The notes beneath the pieces were generated by a model. That model was given only the letters and a program-made list of their open reading frames with translations, was not told where the DNA came from and did no database searches. Source: Isoptericola dokdonensis DS-3 (lineage in GTDB: Bacteria; Actinomycetota; Actinomycetes; Actinomycetales; Cellulomonadaceae). Taken from it: DNA of 64,000 nucleotides. Shown here one piece after another: positions 56,693 to 64,000 of the stretch (positions are counted from its first letter, which is position 1; every line of letters starts with the position of its first letter). Where the stretch lies: assembly GCF_001636295.1 (NCBI RefSeq), contig NZ_CP014209.1, positions 3,658,001 to 3,722,000 of the forward strand, given 5' to 3'. The position numbers and the translations under genes were made by a program.

Positions 56693-58360
56693 GTGACCCC
56701 CGACGAGCTCTCCCGAGCACTCAGCGCTGCCCTTGCCTCGGCCGTGGCCGACGGCACCCTCGCCCTGCCCGCCGACGACGTCCCGTCGTCGGTCCACGTG
56801 GAGCGACCTCGGCAGCGCGAGCACGGCGACTGGGCCACCAACGTCGCGCTGCAGCTCGCGAAGAAGGCGGGCACGACGCCGCGCGCGCTCGCGGAGGACC
56901 TCGCCGCACGCCTGGGCGCGACGCCGGGCGTCAAGGCCGTGGACGTCGCCGGGCCGGGCTTCCTCAACATCACGCTCGACGCCGGTGCGGCCGGCGAGCT
57001 GGCGCGCACGATCGTCGCGGCGGGCGACGCCTATGGGCGCTCCGACGCCCTGGCCGGGCAGGTGCACAACCTCGAGTTCATCTCGGCGAACCCGACGGGC
57101 CCGTTGCACATCGGCCACACCCGCTGGGCCGCGCTCGGCGACGCGCTGGCGCGGATCCTGCGTGCCGCGGGAGCCGACGTCACCGCCGAGTACTACATCA
57201 ACGACGCCGGCGCGCAGATGGACAAGTTCGGCCGCTCCGTCCTGGCCCGGGCCCGGGGCGAGGAGGCCCCGGAGGACGGCTACCCGGGCGAGTACGTGAT
57301 CGAGCGCGCCCAGGAGGTCCTCGCCCAGCACCCGGACCTGCTCGACCTGCCCGAGGAGGAGGCCGTCGTCGTCGCCCGCGAGGCCGGCTACGCCGCGCAG
57401 CTCGCCGCGATCCGCCGCACGCTCGACGGGTTCGGCGTGCACTTCGACACCTGGTTCTCCGAGCGCACCCTGCACGAGTCGGGTGCCGTCGACCAGGCCG
57501 TCGCGCGGCTGCGCGAGCAGGGTCACGTGTTCGACCAGGACGGCGCGGTGTGGCTGCGGACCACGGACTTCGCCGACGACAAGGACCGCGTGATGATCCG
57601 GGCCAACGGCGAGCCCACGTACTTCGCCGCGGACGCCGCCTACTACCTGTCGAAGAAGGACCGCGGGTTCCCGGGCAAGATCTACCTGCTCGGTGCGGAC
57701 CACCACGGCTACATCAACCGCCTCAAGGCGATCGCCGCGTGCGCGGGCGACGACCCGGAGACGAACATCGAGGTGCTCATCGGCCAGCTCGTCAACATCG
57801 GCGGCGAGCGCATGGGCAAGCGGCGCGGGAACGCGCTGTACCTCGACGACCTGCTCGAGTGGATCGGCTCGGACGCGCTGCGCTACTCCCTGGCGCGGTT
57901 CCCGGCGGACACCCCGCTGTCGCTGTCCGGCGAGGAGCTGCTCAAGCAGAGCAACGACAACCCCGTCTTCTACGTGCAGTACGCCCACTCGCGCACCTGT
58001 GCGGTGGACCGCAACGCCGCCGACCGCGCGGTCGCGCGCGCGCTGCCGGACGGCTCGGACGCGTTCGACCCGTCCCTGCTCACGCACGAGACGGAGGCCG
58101 CGCTGATCGGTCGCCTCACGGAGTTCCCGCGGATCGTCGCGCAGGCCGCCGAGCTGCGGGAGCCGCACCGCGTGGCGCGCTACCTCGAGTCCCTCGCCGC
58201 GGACTACCACAAGTGGTACTCCGAGTGCCGCGTGACCCCGTTCCCCGACGAGGACGTCACCGACACCCACCGCACGCGGCTGTGGCTCAACGACGCCGTG
58301 CGCCAGGTCCTGGCCAACGGCCTGGACCTGCTGGGCGTCACCGCCCCGGAGCGGATGTGA
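56693..58360 (+). CDS. argS: Arginyl-tRNA synthetase
   Basis: A 555-residue class I synthetase. N-terminal additional domain 1 (residues 1-95), HIGH motif in ISANPTGPLHIGHTRW, the KMSKS-like loop RMGKRRGN, and a C-terminal α-helical anticodon domain (LIGRLTEFPRIVAQAAE..., WLNDAVRQVLANGLDLLGV). It charges, among others, the tRNA-Arg(CCG) encoded next to it. GTG start with a -10 box 6 nt upstream. Its stop overlaps the lysA start (GTGA). Confidence 0.96.
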   Translation: MTPDELSRALSAALASAVADGTLALPADDVPSSVHVERPRQREHGDWATNVALQLAKKAGTTPRALAEDLAARLGATPGVKAVDVAGPGFLNITLDAGAAGELARTIVAAGDAYGRSDALAGQVHNLEFISANPTGPLHIGHTRWAALGDALARILRAAGADVTAEYYINDAGAQMDKFGRSVLARARGEEAPEDGYPGEYVIERAQEVLAQHPDLLDLPEEEAVVVAREAGYAAQLAAIRRTLDGFGVHFDTWFSERTLHESGAVDQAVARLREQGHVFDQDGAVWLRTTDFADDKDRVMIRANGEPTYFAADAAYYLSKKDRGFPGKIYLLGADHHGYINRLKAIAACAGDDPETNIEVLIGQLVNIGGERMGKRRGNALYLDDLLEWIGSDALRYSLARFPADTPLSLSGEELLKQSNDNPVFYVQYAHSRTCAVDRNAADRAVARALPDGSDAFDPSLLTHETEAALIGRLTEFPRIVAQAAELREPHRVARYLESLAADYHKWYSECRVTPFPDEDVTDTHRTRLWLNDAVRQVLANGLDLLGVTAPERM

Positions 58361-59778
58361 GCGCCGGTGCCGAGGGCGTGACGACGGACGCCGCCGTGCT
58401 GCCCACCGGCGGCCCGGGCGCGGCCGGCGCGCCGTGGTCGTCGGGCGTGCGTCGGCGGCCCGACGGCGAGGTCGAGGTGGCGGGCGTCGGCGTGACCGCG
58501 CTCGCGGCCGAGCACGGCACCCCGGCGTACGTGCTGGACGAGGCGGACTTCCGAGCCCGGGCGCGCGCCTACCGGACGGCGTTCGAGGCGGCCTTCGCGG
58601 AGGTCGGCACGGGTGTCGACGTCTACTACGCGGGCAAGGCGCTGCTCACCGTCGCGGTGGCGCGCTGGGCGCGCTCCGAGGGCCTGTGCGTGGACACCGC
58701 CTCGGGCGGCGAGCTCGCCGTGGCGCTGCGCGCGGGCGTGCCGGGCGCGGCGATCGGCCTGCACGGGAACAACAAGTCGGACGCCGAGATCACCGCCGCG
58801 CTGGACGCGGGGGTCGGCCGGATCATCGTCGACTCGCTGGTCGAGGTGGAGCGGGTCGCGGACCTCGCGGCGGAGCGCGGCGTCGTCGCGCCGGTCATGG
58901 TGCGCGTCACCACGGGCGTGCACGCGGGCGGTCACGAGTACATCTCGACGGCGCACGAGGACCAGAAGTTCGGCCTGTCGGTCGCGGCGGGCCCGGACGG
59001 CACGTCCCCGGCGACGGCCGCGCTGGAGGCCGTGGTCGCGCGTCCGTCGCTGCGGCTGCTCGGCATCCACTCGCACATCGGCTCGCAGATCCTCGAGCCG
59101 TCGGGCTTCGAGGCCGCGGCGCGCGTCGTCCTGCGGCTGCGGGCCGACCTGGCGGCGCGCACCGGCGTGCTCGTCGACGAGGTGGACCTCGGCGGCGGCT
59201 ACGGCATCGCCTATCTGCCGGGGGAGCAGGCCCTGGAGCCCGCCCCCGTGGCACGCGAGATCGCCGCGTCGGTCGCGTCCGTGTGCGCCGAGCTCGGCAC
59301 CCCGCTGCCCCGCATCTCCGTCGAGCCGGGCCGGGCGGTCGTCGGGCCCGCCGGCCTCACGCTCTACACGGTGGGCACGGTCAAGCCCGTCACGGTGTCC
59401 GACGACGACGGCACGTTCACCCGCCTGTACGTGTCCGTCGACGGCGGCATGAGCGACAACATCCGGCCGGCCTTGTACGGCGCGGACTACCACGCCGAGG
59501 TCGTCGGCCGCGCGTCCGCCGCCGAGCCCGTGCTCGCCCGCGTCGTCGGCAAGCACTGCGAGAGCGGCGACATCGTCGTGCACCGCGTCATGCTGCCGGG
59601 CGACGTCCGCGCGGGCGACCTGCTCGCCGTGGCCGCGACCGGCGCCTACGGCCGCTCGATGGCGTCGAACTACAACGGACTGACGCGCCCGCCCGTCGTT
59701 GCCGCGGTGGACGGGACGTCGCGTGTCCTCGTGCGGCGCGAGACCCTCGACGACCTGCTCGGCCTCGACCTCGGCTGA
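58357..59778 (+). CDS. lysA: Diaminopimelate decarboxylase
   Basis: A 473-residue PLP enzyme, last step of lysine synthesis from meso-diaminopimelate. Fold-type III motifs: VDVYYAGKALLTVAVARW (PLP Lys), LLGIHSHIGSQI (His), DLGGGYGIAY, VEPGRAVVG, and C-terminal GKHCESGDIVV (Cys of the partner active site) and AYGRSMASNYNG. Length is typical with a roughly 25-residue N-terminal extension. GTG start overlaps the argS stop. argS-lysA-hom-thrC-thrB is a known actinobacterial cluster of lysine/threonine genes. Confidence 0.95.
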   Translation: MSAGAEGVTTDAAVLPTGGPGAAGAPWSSGVRRRPDGEVEVAGVGVTALAAEHGTPAYVLDEADFRARARAYRTAFEAAFAEVGTGVDVYYAGKALLTVAVARWARSEGLCVDTASGGELAVALRAGVPGAAIGLHGNNKSDAEITAALDAGVGRIIVDSLVEVERVADLAAERGVVAPVMVRVTTGVHAGGHEYISTAHEDQKFGLSVAAGPDGTSPATAALEAVVARPSLRLLGIHSHIGSQILEPSGFEAAARVVLRLRADLAARTGVLVDEVDLGGGYGIAYLPGEQALEPAPVAREIAASVASVCAELGTPLPRISVEPGRAVVGPAGLTLYTVGTVKPVTVSDDDGTFTRLYVSVDGGMSDNIRPALYGADYHAEVVGRASAAEPVLARVVGKHCESGDIVVHRVMLPGDVRAGDLLAVAATGAYGRSMASNYNGLTRPPVVAAVDGTSRVLVRRETLDDLLGLDLG

Positions 59779-59902
59779 CGCCGGGCCTGCCGCCGTCGGA
59801 CCGGCGGCGGCGACGGGCCCGTCACCATGCGGGACGGCCGGGCCCGCGGCCCGCCCGCGCGGCTATCCTGACGTCCGTCCCCCGACCCGGAAGGTGAACC
59901 TC

Positions 59903-61273
59903 GTGTCCGCTCCTGCCGCCAGCGCACCCGTCCCGTCGGACGCCGTGCGTCCGCTGCGCGTCGCGCTCCTGGGCTGCGGGGTCGTCGGTACCGAGGTGGC
60001 GCGCGTCCTGCTCGACCACCCGGACGACCTCGCCGCCCGCACCGGTGCCCCGCTCGAGCTCGTCGGTGTCGCCGTGCGCGACGTGACGCGCCCCCGTGCC
60101 GGCGTGCCCGCCGAGCTCCTCACGGACGACGCGGAGTCCCTCGTGGACCGCGCCGACCTCGTCGTCGAGCTGATGGGCGGCATCGAGCCGGCCCGCAGCC
60201 TCATCCTGCGCGCCATCGCGAACGGCGCGGGCGTGGTGACGGCGAACAAGGCGCTCCTGGCCGAGCAGGGGCCGCTGCTGTTCGAGGCCGCCGACGCCGC
60301 CGGGGTCGACATCGCCTTCGAGGCCGCCGTCGCCGGCGCGATCCCCATCGTGCGGCCCGTGCGCGAGTCCCTCGCGGGGGACCACGTGACCCGGGTCCTG
60401 GGCATCGTCAACGGCACCACCAACTACGTCCTCGACGAGATGGCCACCAAGGGCCTCGACCTGGACGACGTCGTGCGGCAGGCGCAGGAGCTCGGGTACG
60501 CCGAGGCGGACCCCACCGCCGACGTCGACGGGTTCGACGCGGCGGCGAAGGCCGCGATCCTCGCGTCGCTCGCGTTCCACACCCGCGTCTCCCTCGACCA
60601 GGTGGCCCGGGAGGGCATCCGGTCGGTGACCGCCGACGACGTCGAGTGGGCGCGGCGGACGGGTCACGTCGTCAAGCTGCTCGCCATCGCCGAGCGCACC
60701 GCCGAGGGCGTGTCGGTGCGGGTGCACCCGGCGCTGGTCCCGGCGGAGCACCCGCTGGCGGCGGTGCGGGGCGCCTTCAACGCGGTGTTCGTCGAGGCCG
60801 CCGCGGCCGGCCCCCTCATGTTCTACGGGCAGGGTGCGGGCGGGCGTCCGACGGCGTCCGCGGTGCTCGGTGACCTGGTCTCGGTGGCCCGTGACCGCCT
60901 CACGGGCGGCAAGGGCTCCTACGAGTCGGCGTACGCGTCGCTCCCGGTGCTGCCCGCGGACGCCGCCGTGACGCGCTACCAGGTGCGGCTGCGGGTCGAC
61001 GACCACACGGGCGTGCTCGCCCAGGTCGCCGGGGTGCTGGCCGACCACGGCGTCTCCATCGACACCGTGCGCCAGACCGTCGCGCACCCGCCCGCCCACG
61101 TGGCGGAGGCCGTCCACGGCGCCGGTCCGGAGACGACGGCGGAGCCCGTCGCCGACCTCGTCCTCACCACCCACGCGGCGCGCGAGGCGTCGCTGGCGGC
61201 CACCGTCGCCGCGCTGGCCGGGCTCGAGCCCGTCCAGCGGATCACGTCAGTCCTGCGAGTCGAGGGAGTCTGA
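59903..61273 (+). CDS. hom: Homoserine dehydrogenase with C-terminal ACT domain
   Basis: A 456-residue NAD(P)H enzyme reducing aspartate semialdehyde to homoserine. N-terminal Rossmann motif [37 protein letters not shown] and [23 protein letters not shown] are diagnostic. Residues about 365-455 are an ACT domain ([25 protein letters not shown]), probably binding threonine as feedback inhibitor. GTG at 59903 has GAAGGTG 6 nt upstream; a GTG 9 nt earlier is possible. Two nt separate its stop from thrC. Confidence 0.96.
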   Translation: MSAPAASAPVPSDAVRPLRVALLGCGVVGTEVARVLLDHPDDLAARTGAPLELVGVAVRDVTRPRAGVPAELLTDDAESLVDRADLVVELMGGIEPARSLILRAIANGAGVVTANKALLAEQGPLLFEAADAAGVDIAFEAAVAGAIPIVRPVRESLAGDHVTRVLGIVNGTTNYVLDEMATKGLDLDDVVRQAQELGYAEADPTADVDGFDAAAKAAILASLAFHTRVSLDQVAREGIRSVTADDVEWARRTGHVVKLLAIAERTAEGVSVRVHPALVPAEHPLAAVRGAFNAVFVEAAAAGPLMFYGQGAGGRPTASAVLGDLVSVARDRLTGGKGSYESAYASLPVLPADAAVTRYQVRLRVDDHTGVLAQVAGVLADHGVSIDTVRQTVAHPPAHVAEAVHGAGPETTAEPVADLVLTTHAAREASLAATVAALAGLEPVQRITSVLRVEGV

Positions 61274-61275
61274 GC

Positions 61276-62382
61276 ATGCCGGCCCACCAGTGGCGGGGTG
61301 TCATCACCGAGTACGCCGACCGTCTTCCCGCGCACCTCACCGAGAAGATCGTGACCCTCGCCGAGGGCGGCACGCCGCTCGTGGCGGCCCCGGTGCTCTC
61401 GGAGCGCACGGGCGCGGAGGTCTTCGTCAAGGTCGAGGGCATGAACCCGACCGGCTCGTTCAAGGACCGCGGCATGACGACCGCGATGTCCGCGGCCGCC
61501 GCGCGCGGCGCGAAGGTCGTCGTGTGCGCCTCCACGGGCAACACGTCGGCGTCGGCGGCGGCGTACGCGACGCGCGCCGGCATGGTGTGCGCGGTGCTCG
61601 TCCCGGACGGCAAGATCGCCATGGGCAAGCTCAGCCAGGCCGTGGCGCACGGCGCCCGGCTCCTGCAGGTCGACGGCAACTTCGACGACTGCCTGGTCGT
61701 GGCCCGCAAGCTCGCCGAGGCGTACCCGGTCGAGCTGGTCAACTCCGTGAACCCCGACCGGATCGAGGGTCAGAAGACGGCGGCGTTCGAGGTCGTGGAC
61801 GCCCTCGGCGACGCCCCCGACATCCACGCGCTGCCGGTCGGCAACGCCGGGAACATCACGGCCTACTGGAAGGGCTACCGGGAGTACGCGGGCATCGCCA
61901 CCAGCGAGTCCGGCCCGGGGGCCGCGCCGGTCGCCGTCGCGACCCGCACCCCCGCGATGTGGGGCTTCCAGGCCGCGGGTGCCGCGCCGATCGTCAAGGG
62001 CCACCCGGTGGACCCCGAGACCATCGCCACCGCGATCCGCATCGGCAACCCGGCGTCGTGGGCGCAGGCCGAGGCCGCGCGCGACGAGTCCGGCGGCGTC
62101 ATCGAGGCCGTGACGGACGACGAGATCCTCGCCGCGCACCGCGTGCTGTCCGCCGAGGTCGGCGTGTTCGTCGAGCCCGCGTCGGCCGCCGGCGTCGCCG
62201 GCCTGCTGTCCCGCGCCGAGCGCGGCCTGGTCCCCGCCGGGGCGCGCGTGGTCGTGACCGTCACCGGCCACGGCCTCAAGGACCCGCAGTGGGCGCTGCG
62301 CACGCCGGACGGCGGCGACGTCGTCCCGACGCGCGTGTCGGCGGACGTCGTGTCCGTCGCGGACGCCCTCGGGCTGGAGTGA
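61276..62382 (+). CDS. thrC: Threonine synthase
   Basis: A 368-residue fold-type II PLP enzyme converting O-phosphohomoserine to threonine. PLP Lys in [11 protein letters not shown]; phosphate-binding glycine loop in [24 protein letters not shown] also typical. ATG starts 2 nt after hom, and thrB begins 1 nt after its stop, so hom-thrC-thrB is one operon. Confidence 0.96.
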   Translation: MPAHQWRGVITEYADRLPAHLTEKIVTLAEGGTPLVAAPVLSERTGAEVFVKVEGMNPTGSFKDRGMTTAMSAAAARGAKVVVCASTGNTSASAAAYATRAGMVCAVLVPDGKIAMGKLSQAVAHGARLLQVDGNFDDCLVVARKLAEAYPVELVNSVNPDRIEGQKTAAFEVVDALGDAPDIHALPVGNAGNITAYWKGYREYAGIATSESGPGAAPVAVATRTPAMWGFQAAGAAPIVKGHPVDPETIATAIRIGNPASWAQAEAARDESGGVIEAVTDDEILAAHRVLSAEVGVFVEPASAAGVAGLLSRAERGLVPAGARVVVTVTGHGLKDPQWALRTPDGGDVVPTRVSADVVSVADALGLE

Positions 62383-62383
62383 C

Positions 62384-63313
62384 ATGAGGCTCGGCGCCGA
62401 CCGCGTCCACGTCCGCGTCCCCGCCACCAGCGCCAACCTGGGGCCGGGCTTCGACGCGCTGGGCCTGGCGCTCGGCATCCACGACGAGGTGGAGGTGCGG
62501 CTCGTCGCCAGCGACGAGATCACGGTCGAGGTCGTCGGCGAGGGGGCGGGGGAGGTGCCCGGCGGCGCCGACCACCTGGTGGTGCGGGCGCTGCAGCACA
62601 CGCTCGAGCTGGCGGGGGCGCCGCTGACGGGCCTGCACATGCGGTGCGTGAACCGCATCCCGCACGGTCGCGGGCTGGGGTCGTCGGCCGCGGCGGTCGT
62701 GTCGGGGATCGTGGCGGCCCGCGGCCTGCTCGCCGACCCGGGCGCGCTGGACCTCGCCACGATGCTGCGCGTCGCGACGGAGTTCGAGGGGCACCCCGAC
62801 AACGCCGCGCCGGCGCTGCGCGGCGGCGCGACGGTCGCCTGGATCGGTGCCCAGGGCCCGCGGGCCGTCGACCTGGAGATCGACCCGCGCATCTCGGCGA
62901 CGGTGCTCGTGCCGGACGTGCGGCTCGCGACCAGCCGGGCGCGCGGCGTCCTGCCGGCGCAGGTCCCGCACGGCGACGCGGCGTTCACCGCGGGTCGGGC
63001 CGCCCTGCTCGTGGAGTCGCTCGCGCGGCGCCCCGAGCTCCTGCTGGACGCGACCGAGGACCGCCTGCACCAGGACTACCGGGCGGGCGTCATGGCGGGG
63101 ACCTCCGAGCTGGTGCGCACGCTGCGGGGCCACGGGCTCGCCGCGACGGTCTCCGGTGCCGGTCCGACGGTGCTGGTCCTGACCACGCCCGCACAGGCGG
63201 AGGCGCTGGACGCGGTGCTCGCGGACACCGTGGACGCGGTCGCCGGGTGGCGCGCCGTCCGCCCCGGGATCGACAGGACCGGGGCGACGTCCAGCAGTGA
63301 TAGCATGGCCTGA
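62384..63313 (+). CDS. thrB: Homoserine kinase
   Basis: A 309-residue GHMP-family kinase phosphorylating homoserine. N-terminal RVHVRVPATSANLGPGFDALGLAL, ATP-binding NRIPHGRGLGSSAAAVVSG, and C-terminal VSGAGPTVLVLT are all GHMP hallmarks. ATG start 1 nt after thrC. Its last codons contain the probable rho promoter -10 (63301-63306). Confidence 0.96.
   Translation: MRLGADRVHVRVPATSANLGPGFDALGLALGIHDEVEVRLVASDEITVEVVGEGAGEVPGGADHLVVRALQHTLELAGAPLTGLHMRCVNRIPHGRGLGSSAAAVVSGIVAARGLLADPGALDLATMLRVATEFEGHPDNAAPALRGGATVAWIGAQGPRAVDLEIDPRISATVLVPDVRLATSRARGVLPAQVPHGDAAFTAGRAALLVESLARRPELLLDATEDRLHQDYRAGVMAGTSELVRTLRGHGLAATVSGAGPTVLVLTTPAQAEALDAVLADTVDAVAGWRAVRPGIDRTGATSSSDSMA
63301..63306 (+). promoter_or_regulatory. 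-10 box of the rho transcript inside the end of thrB
   Basis: TAGCAT fits TAnnnT; a start near 63313 would give a leader of about 260 nt before rho. Leader length and the ORF and hairpins inside it suggest control of rho at the leader level. Confidence 0.5.
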
Positions 63314-63329
63314 GCCTTCGGGACCGACC

Positions 63330-63530
63330 ATGACGGCACACTCCCCGCTCGTGCAGCGCCTTCGCGCGCGGCAGACGGACCGAGGGGTCCGGCCCGCGGC
63401 GGCAGCTCCAGCGCCTCCCACGTGCCTGCCGAAGGCTGCCAGCAACCCCGTCAGCCGACGTCGTCGTACCACTGATGTGAGGTTCGCGTCCGGGTCGCAC
63501 CTGCACCCGGCCGCCATCACTCGGTCCTGA
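63330..63530 (+). other. Leader ORF in the rho 5' region (66 codons)
   Basis: ATG at 63330 opens 66 codons (MTAHSPLVQRLRARQTDRGVR..., ending ...SHLHPAAITRS). It is Arg-rich and not similar to any family I know. The stop codon at 63528-63530 falls inside the 5' arm of a hairpin located 44 nt before rho. No clear ribosome binding site is visible, but the ATG is only about 17 nt from the predicted transcript start. It may be a regulatory leader peptide rather than a functional protein. Confidence 0.45.
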
Positions 63531-63571
63531 CGGGAGCATCCCCAGGACCGCAGACGAGGGGGAAGGGTCCT
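63522..63571 (+). promoter_or_regulatory. Mutually exclusive hairpins before rho
   Basis: Segment 1 GGTCCT (63523-63528) can pair with segment 2 AGGACC (63544-63549), extended to CGGTCCTG/CAGGACCG, around a 13-nt loop. Segment 3, also GGTCCT (63566-63571), can pair with the same segment 2, which would loop out the purine-rich ribosome binding site GGGGGAAGGG (63558-63567). The leader ORF stop codon lies in segment 1. This is the layout of an attenuator-like switch. Confidence 0.5.
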
Positions 63572-63573
63572 TC

Positions 63574-64000
63574 GTGACGAACAGCACCGACAACCTCAGC
63601 TCGATGAAGCTCGCCGAGCTGCAGGCCATGGCGTCCGAGATGGGCGTCAAGGGAACCAGCCGCATGCGCAAGGGCGACCTCGCCGACGCGATCCGCTCGC
63701 GTCGCGGGGGTTCGTCCTCCGCGCCGGCCGAGGGCTCCGCCCCGCGCCGCCGTGCGACGAGCGAGCCCGCCGTGGCGCCGGTCGCCGCGGCCACCGCCGA
63801 GGCACCGACCCTGCGGACCGACGCCGCCACCGAGGCGCCACAGCGCCGGCAGCGGCGCGCCGTCCGGCCGACCGGCGACGCGCCGGCGGCCGCGACCGAG
63901 GGGCGCGCCTCCGGCGAGCAGCAGCAGAAGCGGCAGGCCCCGCCGCGCGAGGAGCGCGAGGCGCGGCTCGCCGAGCTGGCCGAGGCGGTGGCCGCACCGC
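63574..64000 (+). CDS. rho: Transcription termination factor Rho, N-terminal part (3' end outside window)
   Basis: Only the first 142 codons are in the window. GTG start with GGGGGAAGGG 7 nt upstream. Residues 10-45 are the Rho N-terminal domain (MKLAELQAMASEMGVKGTSRMRKGDLADAI), followed by the Arg/Ala/Glu-rich insertion typical of actinobacterial Rho (SRRGGSSSAPAEG..., RRQRRAVRPTGD...) that precedes the RNA-binding domain. Its leader carries an ORF and alternative hairpins. Position after hom-thrC-thrB is conserved in many actinobacteria. Confidence 0.93.
   Translation, partial: MTNSTDNLSSMKLAELQAMASEMGVKGTSRMRKGDLADAIRSRRGGSSSAPAEGSAPRRRATSEPAVAPVAAATAEAPTLRTDAATEAPQRRQRRAVRPTGDAPAAATEGRASGEQQQKRQAPPREEREARLAELAEAVAAP

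Overview
The window is a 64 kb piece of a very GC-rich actinobacterial chromosome. Pointers to this are the many GTG starts, stop/start overlaps of the GTGA, ATGA and TGATG type, leaderless-looking promoters (a TAnnnT box 6-8 nt before the start codon), the MtrAB-LpqB module, a mycothiol-type SigR/RsrA pair, the fused 2-oxoglutarate decarboxylase/dehydrogenase (Kgd) and the 24-residue ribosomal protein bL37. Gene content suggests a Cellulomonadaceae/Promicromonosporaceae-like organism; this is inference, since no rRNA is present. From memory, the order ahcY - mtrA - mtrB - lpqB - comF-like - hpf - CPA2 antiporter - secA - Rv3235-like - rsgA - aroA - sigR/rsrA follows the Mycobacterium tuberculosis block Rv3248c to Rv3223c, so most of the left half is conserved core chromosome.

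Layout. 1-1.8 kb: the end of an Ig-like surface protein and a small secreted basic protein. 1.9-3.5 kb: ahcY. 3.5-11.6 kb: a lipoprotein, RDD and SpoIIM membrane proteins, and a tightly coupled minus-strand operon (membrane protein, DUF4129, DUF4350, MoxR ATPase, DUF58). 11.7-23.8 kb: mtrA-mtrB-lpqB, ComF-like protein, long-form hpf, a YcaQ-type DNA glycosylase, a proton antiporter with TrkA-N domain, and secA. 23.8-29.2 kb: a poorly understood actinobacterial cluster (Rv3235-like, LysM, Sm-like duplication, BldC-like HTH, SAF-domain protein, ParA/CpaE-like ATPase, DUF6912). 29.2-33.1 kb: hisN-like, rsgA and aroA, coupled, plus a DoxX-type protein. 33.2-36.2 kb: a small lipoprotein, a 46-residue membrane peptide, a GlxA-type regulator, sigR-rsrA and bL37. 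36.3-40 kb: DUF4097, SGNH-like, aldose epimerase and aldo/keto reductase genes. 40-46 kb: kgd and a second two-component system. 46-50.3 kb: two CNNM/CBS transporter-like proteins, an M15 peptidase and a CYTH protein. 50.3-55.9 kb: the methylcitrate operon prpD-prpB-prpC and a divergent MHS-type transporter. 56-64 kb: tRNA-Arg(CCG), argS, lysA, hom, thrC, thrB and the start of rho.

Functionally the window combines envelope homeostasis (MtrAB, LpqB, SecA, LysM, M15, DUF58/MoxR), stress control (SigR/RsrA, HPF) and central metabolism (Kgd, the methylcitrate cycle, aspartate-family amino acids). No prophage, insertion sequence, CRISPR array or biosynthetic cluster was seen.

The signals that ordinary genes do not explain are: six 10-bp sites phased at exactly 20 bp as three forward and three inverted copies (17629-17747); a rho leader whose ORF ends inside one of two mutually exclusive hairpins (63301-63574); 10-bp phased direct repeats in the LysM/Sm-like promoter region beside a BldC-like gene (25594-25619); a perfect palindrome between the GlxA regulator and the 46-residue peptide (33727-33748); and a 91-bp tandem duplication behind bL37 (35958-36148).
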